A stretch of DNA of 64,000 nt from Ichthyophis bannanicus (lineage: Eukaryota > Chordata > Amphibia > Gymnophiona > Ichthyophiidae): the NCBI GenBank assembly GCA_033557465.1, contig CM066041.1, positions 153,549,532 to 153,613,531 on the forward strand, read 5' to 3'. The notes under the pieces are model-generated. The model did no database searches and was not told the origin of the DNA. It worked only from the letters and a program-made list of their open reading frames with translations. Positions 53,103-63,634 of the stretch are shown here, piece after piece. Position 1 is the first letter of the stretch. Every line of letters begins with the position of its first letter. The position numbers and the translations under genes were made by a program.

Positions 53103-53978
53103 GAACCCCTACATCAACTGACTCACCTTTGTTTACCTGTTTATTCACACCTTCAAAAAAATGTAAGAAATTAATAAGACAAGACTTTCCTTGGCTAAAG
53201 CCATGTTGGCTTTCTCACATTAAACCATGACTATCTACATGTTCAGTAATTATGCCCAGTACTGACATCAAGCTCACTGGTCTGTAGTTTTCCCAGATCA
53301 CCCCTAGAACTCTTTTTAAAAATTAGCGTTACATTGGCCATTCCTCAATCTTCAGGTATTATAGATGATTTTAATGATAGTTCACAGGTTACTGATAGTA
53401 GGTCTGAAATCTCATATTTCAGTTCTTTCAACACCCTCAGAGGTATACCATCTGGTCCAGGTGATTTTCTGCTTTTTAGTTTTTCAAATAGTTGTAAATA
53501 CATCTTCCCAGTTTATCGATAGTTCTTTCAGTTCTTCCGATGCATCACCTCTAAATACCATTACAGTCATGGGTAACTTCCCCGCACCTTCTTCAGTAAA
53601 GACCAAAGCATAGAATTCATTCACTCTCTCCATTATGGTCTTGTCCCCTCTTAGTGCCCCTTTTATCCCTCCATCATCTAATGGTCCAACTGACTCTCTC
53701 ACAGGTTTTTTGCTACAAATGTACTTGAGAAAGTTTTTATTATGTGTTTTTGCTTCCATGGCAATCTTTTTTTTCAAATTCTCTCTGCCTGCTTTATCAA
53801 TGCCTTGCACTTTTCTTAAAGCATGGAATATAGCTGCTCTGGGCTTCCAAGATAGTATTTTTAAACAATGCCCATGCTTGATGTAAATCTTTAACCTTTG
53901 CAGCTGCTCCTTTTAGTTTTTTCTTAACTATTTTCCTCATTTTATTATAGTCTCCCTTTTGAAAGTTAAAAGTCAGTA
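53103..53978 (-). mobile_element. CR1 LINE, second segment
   Basis: RT N-terminal part and linker on the minus strand: 53810-53484 (FLKYICSKKPVRESVGPL, EFYALVFTEEGAGKLP) and 54015-53797 (MRKIVKKKLKGAAAKVKDL). Interrupted at the TA at 53977. Confidence 0.85.
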
Positions 53979-54855
53979 CAGTCAAACCTCGGTTTTCATT
54001 TGTCCCGGTTTTCATACATCGCTTCGGTTTTCAACGTCTTTGACTGAGATTTTGTCCCGGTTCTCGTACATCGCCTCGGTTTTTGTAAAGTACAGTACTG
54101 TAAATACATACACTCTCGCGCTGCACACCATTCTGTATACACTGCCAGAACGCCTGCCCGGTCCCGGCAACACTGCCCCCCGGACTCACCGATCGCCAGC
54201 GTGATGAGAAGCAAAAGCCAGCTGAGCACGTAAATGAAACACATCCTCGAGCCTGGTCAGAGTCAGAGAGGCAAGGATTGTGCAGAGAGGAAGGCCCTGA
54301 TCTCGTCCACCGCCTGCCCGTTCTCTGGAGCGCCCCCTCAGGCTCGGAGGTAGCAGGGAAGAAAAGCTGTCAACGTAAGCAGGAGATGTTGCATGAATGT
54401 GGGAGGCAGTTCTTTCTCTTGCATGGTACGTCTGAAGCTATATCATTAAGATTTTCTGCCATTCTGAAGCATTGAGCAGATAATGTAAAGGTATTTTAAT
54501 GGGCTGAATCCAATGTGATTCCGAAGAGAGCTGGGCACAGCAGCTTGTCAGGGGTGGCTAAGGCCAGATGTTAACATACTGTACTGTACAGTACTGAACT
54601 TAGCTTGCTTTCAGTGATGTTAAATGTTCATTTATCCATTTCATTAGTCATTTATATTTATTTCTCATTGTTTTCTGTATGTAAAAATATAGTTATTCTC
54701 TATAAAATGTATTTTTGTGAATATTTTTGGGTGTCTGGAACGGATTAATTGGATTTACATTATTTCTTATGGGAAATATTGCTTCAGTTTTCATACGTTT
54801 CGGTTTTAGTCAGACTTTTTCGAACGGATTAATCATGAAAACCGAGGTTTGACTG
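53979..54855. mobile_element. Tigger/pogo-like DNA transposon derivative, TA TSD
   Basis: TIRs CAGTCAAACCTCGGTTTTCA and GAAAACCGAGGTTTGACTG, flanked by TA at 53977-53978 and 54856-54857. CR1 reads through when the insert is removed. 877 bp; subterminal repeats of TTTTCATACATCGC type follow. No transposase frame recognised. Confidence 0.9.
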
Positions 54856-54857
54856 TA

Positions 54858-55098
54858 CTATGGATTTCTTTGCCATCCATCCTCCATTTATTAAATCAAA
54901 TGCAATCATGCTATGATCACTATTGCCAAGTGGCCCCAAAACCCTTCTATCTTGCACCAGATCTTGTGTTCCACTAAGAACTGTGTCCAAAATGGCTTCC
55001 CTTCTTGTCTGTTCATGAATCAGCTGCTCCAAGAATCAGTCATTTATTTCATTTAGAAACTTTATCTCCCTAGCATGTCCTGCCATGATACTGACTCA
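54858..55098 (-). mobile_element. CR1 LINE, third segment
   Basis: Endonuclease C-terminal region: LIHEQTRREAILDTVLS and LGNSDHSMIAFD (minus strand). Ends in the target duplication of PLE1. Confidence 0.82.
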
Positions 55099-55157
55099 AA
55101 TATCAGAACCCCCCCCCCCCCGAAAAAAAACTCTTATCAGGAATAAACCAAGCAAGC

Positions 55158-55465
55158 AATGTACAAAAACCTGATCAAATATAGGACAAATAAGTTTCTT
55201 TTTGTCGGAGCAGCCGTCCAAAAGTAGACAGAAGAAAACACTGTCCTCTCGCTGTGGCTGCTCCTTTTAATACTTTTTTAAAGTGAGCAAAAGACTTAAC
55301 ACTTAACTTTCATTTTTCCAAACTTGTGAAGCAAAAGGAATCCAATTGTAACAACGTGTCACATTTCGGGTCCCCTCTTTGACGACCCTGCTTCAGGTTA
55401 AAGAACTCCTGTAGTCACCCAGCTTCAATTAAGTGAAGAGAAACTATTCAGCACTTTTTGAGCAG
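55158..55465. repeat. PLE1 left inverted repeat
   Basis: Complement of 58074-58375. Its minus strand reads CCTGAAGCAGGGTC...GACCCGAAATG, a hammerhead-like core. Confidence 0.88.
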
Positions 55466-57895
55466 TCTTCCTTGAAACGAGTGACTTTTGCTGTCAGCTC
55501 TGATGATTCTACAGACACTGACTCCACAGGGGCAGGTCAATCTACCTATGCCCATTCACATCATGATTCATCTACCAATCGACAAGGTAGTTCTAGGAGG
55601 AGTAGAAGATCTGGGCGGGCATATCAACAGGATTTTTGGGAGGGTCCGGACACCAGGACCAGAACAAAGAATCAACAGTCATCAACATATCAAGACTAGT
55701 ATTGACTCCACCTCAGTTACAAATTTTGGAACTTGGACTTTCATTTGTACCAGTTCCAAGATACGATGATTTTGAGATACGTTTGGCTTTGTATCGTTTT
55801 TTTTTTCGAAAATTGAGGATAATACATCACTTTTCACAACTAGATACTCAATTGGATATGTCAGTAATAAGTGGTCCTTCAAATTGGACACCACCTGGAG
55901 CACTGGATTCTTCCTTACTCACTTTTCAGGGCTTGTTCTACAGGAAGTGACCAAACTGGAGAGGGTTCCTTCTAGATTTTTTTCTAACCTGTCTCGTAAT
56001 CATTTTGAAGCTATTACACAATTAGCACAATCTGATCCAGTTATACGTCGAGCCGACAAGGGTGGAGCGGTTGTGGTTCAGTCTAGTGATCAGTATCAAC
56101 AAGAAATTAGTGTTCATTTGAATAATCTCCTGCATTACATACCTTTGGATACGGATCCCATGTCATGTTTACTGGAGCTTATCCAGACTGTAGTGTCCAT
56201 GGCATTTTTTTAATAATTGGATCACCAAACGTGAGTTTAATTTTCTGATAAATAAAAATCCAAAGATTCCAGTTTTTTATTTAGTACCAAAAATACATAA
56301 ATCTTTAATAAATCCACCAGGACGTCCTATAGTCTCCTGCCGTGATTCCTTGCTGGAACCGCTTTCCAAATTCTGTGATTTTTTTTTACAGCCGGCAGCG
56401 ATGAAGGTTACATCTTACATAAAAGATACCAGTGATTTCCTCACAAAATTATCTTCATGTACCAATTTTTCATCTTATAATTTTATGGTCACGTTAGATG
56501 TTCAGTCTCTCTACACCAATATTGATCAGAAGGAGCTGTTAAGTTGTTTAGCGACTTACCCTTTGGATCTTTCATCTCGTATTCCACGCTCTTTTTTTGT
56601 TGGAGCTTTTGGATTTGGTTTTAAACCAAAATTATTTTCTATATCAACAACAATTTTTTAGACAGATTTTCGGAATAGCTATGGGAGCAACAGTGGCTCC
56701 TTTGATAGCTACGATCTATATGGCGCAATTTGAAGAGTTTTTTATTTACTCTACTTCCCTATTTCGATATGTACTCTTCTGGTGTAGATTCTTGGACGAC
56801 ATCTTTTTTCTGTGGTCTGGTACTGCATTGCAATTAGATTCGTTTTTGGCATCTTTGAACACACATAAATTAAATATTCAATTTACAGCTCAAATTGAAC
56901 GAACAAAAATTCAGTTTTTGGACATTACAGTGCACTATACTTTGGAGGGATTTATCACCTCTCTTGAAAGCCAGTACAGAGAAATATGCTTTTAAAATAT
57001 TCAAGTTACCACCCTATAGCGTTAAAACGTGGTCTACCATATGGACAATTTTTGAGGCTTCAACGAAATTGTTCGACTTTACATGAATTTTATCATCATG
57101 CAGAGGATCTCAAGAATCGTTTATTTTCCAGGGGATACCCTAGGAAGATTATTAATCTGGCTTTTAAATGGGCCAGATTTACACAACGTGAATGGTTATT
57201 TCCATCAGCAGCTACTGATAATATATCTCAACTGTCCAAAAAGCCAGACAGTAACATCACTGGGATTTTTCCTTATGTTAGAGGAGCTGGGAAAGTGGTC
57301 AAAATCCTTCACCAGTTTTGGCCTGTTCTATCCCTTCACAAATGTTTTCGTGAAAAGGGTTTGTGAGTGGCCTATTCTCGAGGGGCAAATTTGAGGGATC
57401 TTGTAGTTAGATCTACCTCTCTTGTAGACCGCCCACCCTTATTTCACGATGACCTGGGTCATTTTCGATGTGGATCATGCCGTTTTTGTGAAGGTTCTCT
57501 GGTAGGCTCATCATGGTTTGACACGTACACTTCAAATGCATTATTCAAAATGGCACACCACATGTCAGTCGGATCATGTGGTAGATATAATTATTTGTTC
57601 CTGTCTTCTTTATTATGTGGGACACACTACTTGAGCCATAAAGATACGTTTGGCTGAACATTTTTCCCGTTTAAATACCAAAACGCTTACTGCTCCGTTA
57701 GTGGAGCACTCTCTTCAGCATACTCACACCTTTGAACAGCTGCGTTGGTGCATATTAGATCATGCACCACTGGATCCAAGAGGAGGTAATCAGACCTTTA
57801 ATTTGCAAAAGCTAGAACAATGTTGGATTTATAGATTGAACACAGTTTCTCCATCTGGTCTTAACGCAATGCTGGAGTGGCATAGCATTCTGTGA
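55466..57895 (+). pseudogene. PLE1 reverse transcriptase and GIY-YIG endonuclease, frameshifted
   Basis: Polyprotein of a Penelope-like element. N-terminal region: DPVIRRADKGGAVVVQSSD (about 56030-56090). RT: FMVTLDVQSLYTNIDQ (56485), then after a frameshift FGIAMGATVAPLIATIYMAQF (56670) and the catalytic FLDDIFFLW (56790; FxDD rather than YxDD). GIY-YIG domain near 57590-57895: LYYVG followed by a stop, RLAEHF, then WIYRLNTVSPSGLN, the conserved C-terminal Pro-x-Gly-Leu-Asn. Multiple frame changes (near 55700, 56210, 56600, 56990, 57360) inactivate it. Confidence 0.85.
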
Positions 57896-58073
57896 CTCTG
57901 TTTGTCCTATTGCATCTTTTGGGACATGATTGACAGAAATCTGTTCCAATCAGATTAGGGGGCTCCCCTTCCCTGTAGGGCTTTCCCCTTTCTGATTGGT
58001 GGGTGAGTGCCTGTGAGCAATTGATAGGCTGATCGAAATTCTTTGCATCAGCATTGACGTCAGACGCCGTCTC

Positions 58074-58375
58074 TTAAAAAGTGCTGAATGGTTTCTGTTC
58101 GCTTAATTGAAGCTGGGTGACTACGAGAGTTCTTTTACCAGAAGCAGGGTCGTCAAGGAGGGGACCCAAAACGTGACACGTTGTTACAATTGGATTCCTT
58201 TTGCTTCACAAGTTTGGAAAAATGAAAGTTAAGTGTTAAGTCTTTTGCTCATTTTAAAAAAGTATTAAAAGGAGCAGCCACAGCGAGAGGACGGTGTTTT
58301 CTTCTGTCTGCTTTTGGACAGCTGCTCAGACAAAAAGAAACTTATTTGTCCTATATTTGATCAGATTTTTGTACA
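58074..58375. repeat. PLE1 right inverted repeat
   Basis: Carries GAAGCAGGGTCGTCAAGGAG then GGGACCCAAAACGTG, the 3' copy of the hammerhead-like core with the first pairing block mutated. Ends at the target duplication. Confidence 0.88.
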
Positions 58376-58389
58376 ATGATACTGACTCA

Positions 58390-58640
58390 GTCGATACTAG
58401 GGTAATTGAAATCACCCATTACTATTACTGTATTGTAATATTTGTTAGCTTCCCTTATTTCTTTTAGAATTTCATCATCCATTTGTTCATTCTGGCCAGG
58501 CGGTTGATAGTACACTCCCTCTGTTATCACCTTCCCCTTTTTATTTGGAATTTTGATCCATAGAGATTCTACACTATATTTTGTTTCCTGCAAAACTTTA
58601 ATCCTGCGTGACTCAATGCCCTATCTAAATAGCGCGCAAG
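58390..58640 (-). mobile_element. CR1 LINE, fourth segment (endonuclease N-terminal)
   Basis: Minus strand 58593-58387: QETKYSVESLWIKIPNKKGK, VYYQPPGQNEQMDDEILKEI, GDFNYPSID. Continues the CR1 interrupted by PLE1. Confidence 0.85.
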
Positions 58641-58714
58641 CTGCGAGCTGAGGAAACAGAGAGGGAGGAGTATAGTGTTATCCACAGAAATAGAGGAGAA
58701 AGGAGGGAGGTGGA
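58641..58714 (-). mobile_element. Short L2 fragment
   Basis: GCGAGCTGAGGAAACAGAG and TTATCCACAGAAATAG match 15840-15890. Confidence 0.5.
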
Positions 58715-59005
58715 TTTACTCGTTGCTGGAATAATTCTCCCTGTAGAGAATCCAAGATTTTGTTACTTCTAAACAACACTGCAGCAGAGATATCCCAATC
58801 AACATCTGGCATATTGAAATCACCTATCAGCTGCATTTCTTCTTTCATAACAATAATGTGAATGTCAACAATTAAATCACTGTCTACCTTTTCTGCCTGT
58901 GAAGGAGGTCTGTATTACACCGATGCAAATGGATGCTCCATTCCCTCTTTCCAGTTTAACCCCCAGTGTCTTCTCCTTCCCTAGTGAGCCCTGCAAGTCT
59001 GTTGC
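58715..59005 (-). mobile_element. CR1-group LINE endonuclease, split by PLE2 (left part)
   Basis: Endonuclease-type sequence (minus strand; GDFNMPDVDWDIS-like region near 58800) that continues after PLE2 at 61489. Confidence 0.6.
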
Positions 59006-59238
59006 TTTAATATTATTTTTCATAATTCAGTTCATTCATCAAACTCTTATGCCTCTTATGTCGATATTGTGTCTCAGATAAACGAATTTATGCACTTAAC
59101 TTCTGGGTACTGTGTCTCCCCAGTAATGTGCTCGTTCACATCAATGACACATTAAATCTTTTTTAACGGTATTTTTAACTCTTATAAGCCCCAGTAAAAA
59201 GCTCCACTTATCTTTGAAGATGCTATCTTCTATAAAAA

Positions 59239-59323
59239 GGAATCGAGGTATATCGACAAGGGCTCTAATATTGTGTCCACTAGAGGCACAATATTAGAGC
59301 CCTTGTCGATATACCTCGATTCC
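59239..59323. repeat. Perfect 37-bp-arm palindrome at PLE2 5' junction
   Basis: Arms 59239-59275 and 59287-59323, spacer 11 bases. The right arm is RT coding sequence (LEPLSIYLDS), so the left arm is an inverted copy of it. Confidence 0.95.
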
Positions 59324-60223
59324 TTCCTCCGGCCTCTTTTGATAGATATCCTGTCTTATATACGGGACACCACTCATTTTCTAAATGTTTTGCAAAATCT
59401 GGTCTCTTGGGCGGCGTTTGAAGATATTTATTTGGTGACACTCGATGTACAATCATTGTACACGAGCATACCTCAGCAGTCAGCCCAGAATATAGTACAG
59501 GAAGCATTGCAGAACAGAGGTGATTTAACATCAGCGCATCTGACTTTTTTACAGGAAATAACAGAACTCACCTTGTACAAAAGTTTTTTTGTATTTGAAG
59601 GAACTTTGTATCATCAAATATCCGGGGTGGCTATGGGAGCCTCGTGTGCTCCCTCAATAGCAAATTTATACATGGGATCGTTTGAGCAGCGATATTTATC
59701 GAATTCCCCCTATACCACCCAGATTAAATCATGGCATCGTTACATTGATGACATTTTTATGTTGTGGCAAGGCACCGAATTTGAGTTACAGGCCTTTGTG
59801 GAGTGGCTTCACCAGTGCGATACAAATCTGCGCTTCACGTATGAGTTCCACAAACAGACAATTATTTATTTGGATGTCCGGGTGTTTAGGGACAATACCT
59901 GTTGGGGAACTACAGTATATAGTAAGCCCACACATCAAAATACGTTTCTCCATTATACAAGTGTACATCCTCCAGGGCTAAAAGATAGTCTTCCTGTATC
60001 CCAATTCTTAAGATATCGACGTAATTGTTCTAAGGTTAGTGAGTTTAAAGTTCTCTCAAAACAGTTGCAATCAAGTTTTCGAAGTCTGGGTTATCCTCGC
60101 CCCGTTATACATCTGGCATATATTAGAGCTCTTTATAATAACAGGGATTTGTTATTACAACCCAAAACAAAATCGGTGGAGAACAAGGAAGAAGAGGAAT
60201 TTGTCAACTTTATTACCGCGTAA
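59273..60223 (+). CDS. PLE2 reverse transcriptase, N-terminally truncated
   Basis: Longest clean transposon frame in the window (316 codons). RT blocks: ILEPLSIYLDSF (before RT block 3), LVTLDVQSLYTSIPQ, SGVAMGASCAPSIANLYMGSF, catalytic YIDDIFMLW (Asp pair intact), DVRVFRDN, VYSKPTHQNTFLHY, HPPGLKDSLPVSQFLRYRRN. The N-terminal RT fingers are missing because the element is 5'-truncated at the palindrome, so the start is not native. It ends in TAA at 60221-60223; the same frame continues without other stops into 60284-60841. Likely non-functional by truncation, although the catalytic core is intact. Confidence 0.88.
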   Translation: MSTRGTILEPLSIYLDSFLRPLLIDILSYIRDTTHFLNVLQNLVSWAAFEDIYLVTLDVQSLYTSIPQQSAQNIVQEALQNRGDLTSAHLTFLQEITELTLYKSFFVFEGTLYHQISGVAMGASCAPSIANLYMGSFEQRYLSNSPYTTQIKSWHRYIDDIFMLWQGTEFELQAFVEWLHQCDTNLRFTYEFHKQTIIYLDVRVFRDNTCWGTTVYSKPTHQNTFLHYTSVHPPGLKDSLPVSQFLRYRRNCSKVSEFKVLSKQLQSSFRSLGYPRPVIHLAYIRALYNNRDLLLQPKTKSVENKEEEEFVNFITA

Positions 60224-60841
60224 TCTCCATTCAGTTTTCAAGTACAAAAGATTTTAAAGAAACATAGTGCAATTTTAAGCACTTTGCCAGGGATGGAAAA
60301 TACATCTGTACGTTGTTTATGGCAAAGTAGTAAGAACCTTAAAGAATATATTAGTCTGACGGTGTTACGACCACTACAATCAATTGTCCATAAGCAAAGG
60401 GAAGGGAGTCACAATAGTTGTGGGCATTTCTCAATATGTACCATTACATTGGAGACATCGTCATTTACTCACAAAGATATTCAATATTTGCTGAAACATA
60501 TTACTACTTGTGAGTCCTCCTTTGTGATCTATGCTGTCCGCTTTCCATGTGATTTTCTGTACATAGGGAAGACTATACGGCCCTTCAAAGTAAGAATTAA
60601 GGAACATGAAAGTAGATTACGATGTAAACGGGTCGAAGCTCCCATGGTCCAGCATTGCTTGACCATGAGCCATTCTTTTCAAGAGTTGAGATGTTGGTGT
60701 GTTGAAGAAGTGCAGTATGGCTCACATGGAAGATCACGAGAACAAACGTTAATATATCGAGAGCAATGGTGGATCTATAAGTTACAGACAATACAGCCAC
60801 ATGGCTTGAATTCCAGCTTGGATTGGTCAGCTTGTTTTTGA
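60224..60841 (+). CDS. PLE2 GIY-YIG endonuclease domain, same frame after one stop
   Basis: In frame with the RT; only the TAA at 60221 separates them. Begins within a linker (CLWQSSKNLKEYI), has Cys-containing NSCGHFSICT and a CESS segment, then the nuclease: FVIYAVRFPCDFLYIGKT (GIY-YIG half-motif), FKVRIKEHESRL (catalytic Arg), then EQWWIYKLQTIQPHGLNSSLDW (conserved Glu and Pro-x-Gly-Leu-Asn). These are the residues expected for a Penelope endonuclease, which nicks target DNA for integration. Confidence 0.85.
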   Translation, partial: SPFSFQVQKILKKHSAILSTLPGMENTSVRCLWQSSKNLKEYISLTVLRPLQSIVHKQREGSHNSCGHFSICTITLETSSFTHKDIQYLLKHITTCESSFVIYAVRFPCDFLYIGKTIRPFKVRIKEHESRLRCKRVEAPMVQHCLTMSHSFQELRCWCVEEVQYGSHGRSREQTLIYREQWWIYKLQTIQPHGLNSSLDWSACF

Positions 60842-61194
60842 AGTGAGATCAGTTTTGAAGGAGGAGCATTTTTTGTTCTTGGAGGACATTGCAAGGTATT
60901 TAAATGTGTCATGGGGGGATGATCACGCATGCGCGGCATTTTTTTGAGCTGGAGATAGTAACAGAGCAGCTCTTTGGAATGTTTGATATGGGCAGCGGCG
61001 TCATGCAGGTATGATTCGATATAAGATGTTCAGTAAAGTCATGATGAATTCTTGATAAGGACATTTATTAAGTTCAATTACCATTTTTTATGTCATTTTT
61101 AGTAAATTACAGATTGAGTCCCATTGGGAAATTTTGTCCCCTTGAAAAACCCTGTTGGAGAAACGCGCAGGGCGCCTAAGAATAGCGGCGTTAG

Positions 61195-61428
61195 GGGCTT
61201 TTTATAGAAGATAGCATCTTCAAAGATAAGTGGAGCTTTTTACTGGGGCTTATAAAAGTTAAAAATACCGTTAAAAAAGATTTAATGTGTCATTGATGTG
61301 AACGAGCACATTACTGGGGAGACACAGTACCCAGACGTTAAGTGCATAAATTCATTTATCTGAGACACAATATCGACATAAGAGGCATATTGAACCTTAG
61401 AGTTTGATGAGTGAACTGAATTATGGAT
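61195..61428. repeat. PLE2 right inverted repeat
   Basis: Complement of 59021-59238, with about 15 extra bases near 61385-61400. Preceded at 61141-61175 by CTTGAAAAACCCTGTTGGAG and AAACG, a degraded hammerhead-like core. Confidence 0.85.
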
Positions 61429-61488
61429 AATATTTAGTGTTCATTCACTAGCTAGACCCAAAAAACTTTTTTATTTAATATTATTTTT

Positions 61489-61760
61489 TACATATAGTGC
61501 CAATCCTCCTCCCTTTCTTCCTACCCTTCCTGAATAAATGATATCCCGTAATAATAACATCCCAGTCAGGGTTCTCTATGAACCATGTCTCTGTAACCAC
61601 CACCGAATCCAAGTCAACCTCAACATCCAGAATCTTATTTCCCATACTATGGGCATTAATACATACTGTTTGAGATATTGCCCCTTTTACCCATTTCACC
61701 TGAGTTATTTAATGTTTTACTTACCTGTGAGTTTTCTTCATCTGTCCCTGATAAATCTAG
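61489..61760 (-). mobile_element. CR1-group LINE endonuclease, right part
   Basis: Minus strand 61699-61481: NAHSMGNKILDVEVDLDSVV, VTETWF and PDWDVIITGYHLFRKGRK, the N-terminal APE endonuclease blocks (Asn, Glu-Thr-Trp). Confidence 0.75.
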
Positions 61761-62344
61761 TTTAAAGCCCTCTTCGATAGGTTAGCCAGAGAGGAAGACA
61801 CTTTGACCATTCTTGGAAAGATGGACATCATCTTTGCTCGGTCCAGGAAACCAAAGGACACAGTCTGAGGTCTTTTTCCCCTCATATTATCTTGTTAATG
61901 TTTTTCCCCTATATTTATTAGTGATACATTGTGAAAGAAAATTAGGCAGTAATTTATCGATGCATGATTTAATTTTGCACATGCCATGACAGTAATGAAC
62001 CTTACTTCTAAGCCAAGTGAGGTGGAGTATGATCGCAGTCTCTCAAATATGCTGCTAATGCTTGTTATAGCAGATACATCATGCTGAAGAGAGCCTCTTT
62101 CAGGAGTTCATAAGATGTAGGCAATTTATCAAGGTGTGCTTGGAAATTCCCCTTAAGCCATGCATCCTTGGAACTGTTGGTGCCATTGTGCTGTTTTACT
62201 CCTTTATCAGCGTTTGGTTTCCTTGCATTAAGCCTTTTATTGATCAGAATGGTCCAGGTGATCACAACCACTTCGTTCTCCATAATTCTCTTAGGGTTGT
62301 GATCTCAGTGTGTTTCTGATACAGCAGTGTTTGTGTTTACAAAA
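61761..62344 (-). mobile_element. LINE fragment paralogous to 32050-32470
   Basis: 61985-62200 shares AATGAACCT, TGGAGTATGATC, CAGTCTCTCAAAT and GAGTTCATAAGATGTA with 32060-32200. Decayed coding on the minus strand (SYELLKEALFSMMYLL). Confidence 0.5.
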
Positions 62345-62359
62345 TTTCCAATAGATCAC

Positions 62360-63137
62360 AATAGGACCTTGAGAAATTGGGAAACTGGGCATCCAAGTGG
62401 CAGAAGAAATTTACTGTGGACAAATGTAAAATTATACACACTGTGGCATATTTACTAAACCATGCTGCCTGGTAGCACAGCATTTATTACACAGTTTGGA
62501 CACCCTGCTAAAAGGTAGTGCGGGCCCTAGTACAAGAAATCCTATGCTAACCTGGTAGCACACACGGGGCAGATACTGGGCGGTATAGGGGTGAACTGTA
62601 TGTCACAGCTGGCACAGGCATTAGTACCCTGTGCTAACTGTGCTTGATGTGCTTAGTGCATTGCACTTAATGCCACCGCAGTGGAGGGCATTAAGTGCAC
62701 GTGTGGTGCTACGTCCTGGGCCCCTGGTAACTGAGGGGGGATGGAAGAATACACCCTGTGAGGTTACGGCTGGTCAGGGTTGCTAGTAACATAGCACACA
62801 CACTTTACTGGCATGAGGCTTAATAAACATGCCCCTTAGGGAAGAACAACCCAATCTATACAATGCAAAGTTCCACATTAGGAGCCACTACCCAGAAAAA
62901 GATTGAGGCATCATCATGAATACATTGAAATCATCTGCTCAGTGTGCAGTGGTAGCCAAAAAAGTTAATAGAATTCTAGGAATTATAAGGAAAGGAATAG
63001 AGAATAAACCAAAGGATATCATAATACCTCTGTATCACTCCCATGTGCGACCCCACCTTGAATATTGTTTGCAGTTCTGGTTGCCATATCTAAAAAAGGA
63101 TATAGCAGAATTAGAAAAGGTACAGAGAAGAGCGACC
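62360..63137 (+). mobile_element. CR1 LINE RT to C-terminal, split by MITE and DIRS
   Basis: 62360-62450 encodes the segment before KCKIIH (KFTVDKCK-type). It resumes at 62832 with EEQPNLYNAKF-like sequence, then LKSSAQCAVVAKKVNRILGI, IPLYHSHVRPHLEYCLQFWLPY and LEKVQRRATN, stopping exactly where the DIRS element begins. Confidence 0.8.
62452..62831. mobile_element. MITE of the TTTACTAAA family nested in CR1
   Basis: Left GGCATATTTACTAAACCATG, right CTTAATAAACATGCCCC, inverted; the CR1 reads through outside. Non-coding. Confidence 0.75.
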
Positions 63138-63328
63138 AATTCCGTCTTTAAATTTCTTTTCTTGTGGTTACGTTTGCCTACCGCACGACGCCTACCAGTA
63201 CCGCCGGTTCTTTTCTTTTCTTTTCATACAAAAAAAAAAACCCTTAGGCTTTAGAATGTTTCTTTTCAGAAACTTTTCTCTTTGGTGCTAGGCACCATTT
63301 TGGGCACTAGGCCCCATATTCCTAAAAT

Positions 63329-63634
63329 ATGGAAAAGCCAACTAGTGGTTTTAAAAAATGTACTAAGTGTGGCGGTACCATTTCCGTCACTGACACCCAT
63401 GATTGGTGTCTGAAATGTTTAGGACCTGAACATTCTCCAACTGAATGTCTCTCCTGTATGGGGATGACTAAAAGAGGAAGACAGAACCGGGCTGCAAAGC
63501 TCGGTACCCTCTTTTCTTCAGATGCCAGATCCATTGCATCAACATCGTCAAGGGCCTCTTCTTCCTCCCATGGATCTCAGGTAACTAAACATAAAAGCCA
63601 GTCCTCAAAGGGTAGCTCTCCTGCTAAGCATTGA
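63329..63634 (+). CDS. DIRS gag N-terminal domain with Cys motifs
   Basis: 101 codons open from ATG (MEKPTSGFKKCTKCGGTISV). Cys pairs CTKC, CLKC and CLSC with an intervening His (DTHDWC, PEHSPTEC) suggest a zinc-binding module, followed by MTKRGRQNRAAKL and a Ser/Lys-rich tail ending in TGA. Gag-like coding appears to continue in another frame beyond 63634 (LSAAVPVV...), so a frameshift or stop is likely. In DIRS elements this protein is thought to bind the RNA. Confidence 0.7.
   Translation: MEKPTSGFKKCTKCGGTISVTDTHDWCLKCLGPEHSPTECLSCMGMTKRGRQNRAAKLGTLFSSDARSIASTSSRASSSSHGSQVTKHKSQSSKGSSPAKH

Larger units (their letters stand above)
55099..58375 (+). mobile_element. Penelope-like element PLE1 with inverted terminal repeats
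   Basis: Flanked by the 14-mer ATGATACTGACTCA (55085-55098 and 58376-58389) inside CR1, which reads through without it. Inverted repeats of about 305 bases at 55158-55465 and 58074-58375. Between them are RT and a GIY-YIG remnant on the plus strand. A C13 run (55109-55122) lies near the left edge. Length 3277 bp. Confidence 0.9.
59021..61473 (+). mobile_element. Penelope-like element PLE2, 15-bp TSD
   Basis: Flanked by TTTAATATTATTTTT at 59006-59020 and 61474-61488. Inverted repeats at about 59021-59238 and 61195-61428. The 5' side has a 37-bp perfect hairpin (59239-59275 / 59287-59323) that folds the start of the truncated RT back on itself. It encodes RT plus GIY-YIG, better preserved than PLE1. 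The surrounding LINE endonuclease reads through without it. Confidence 0.9.
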
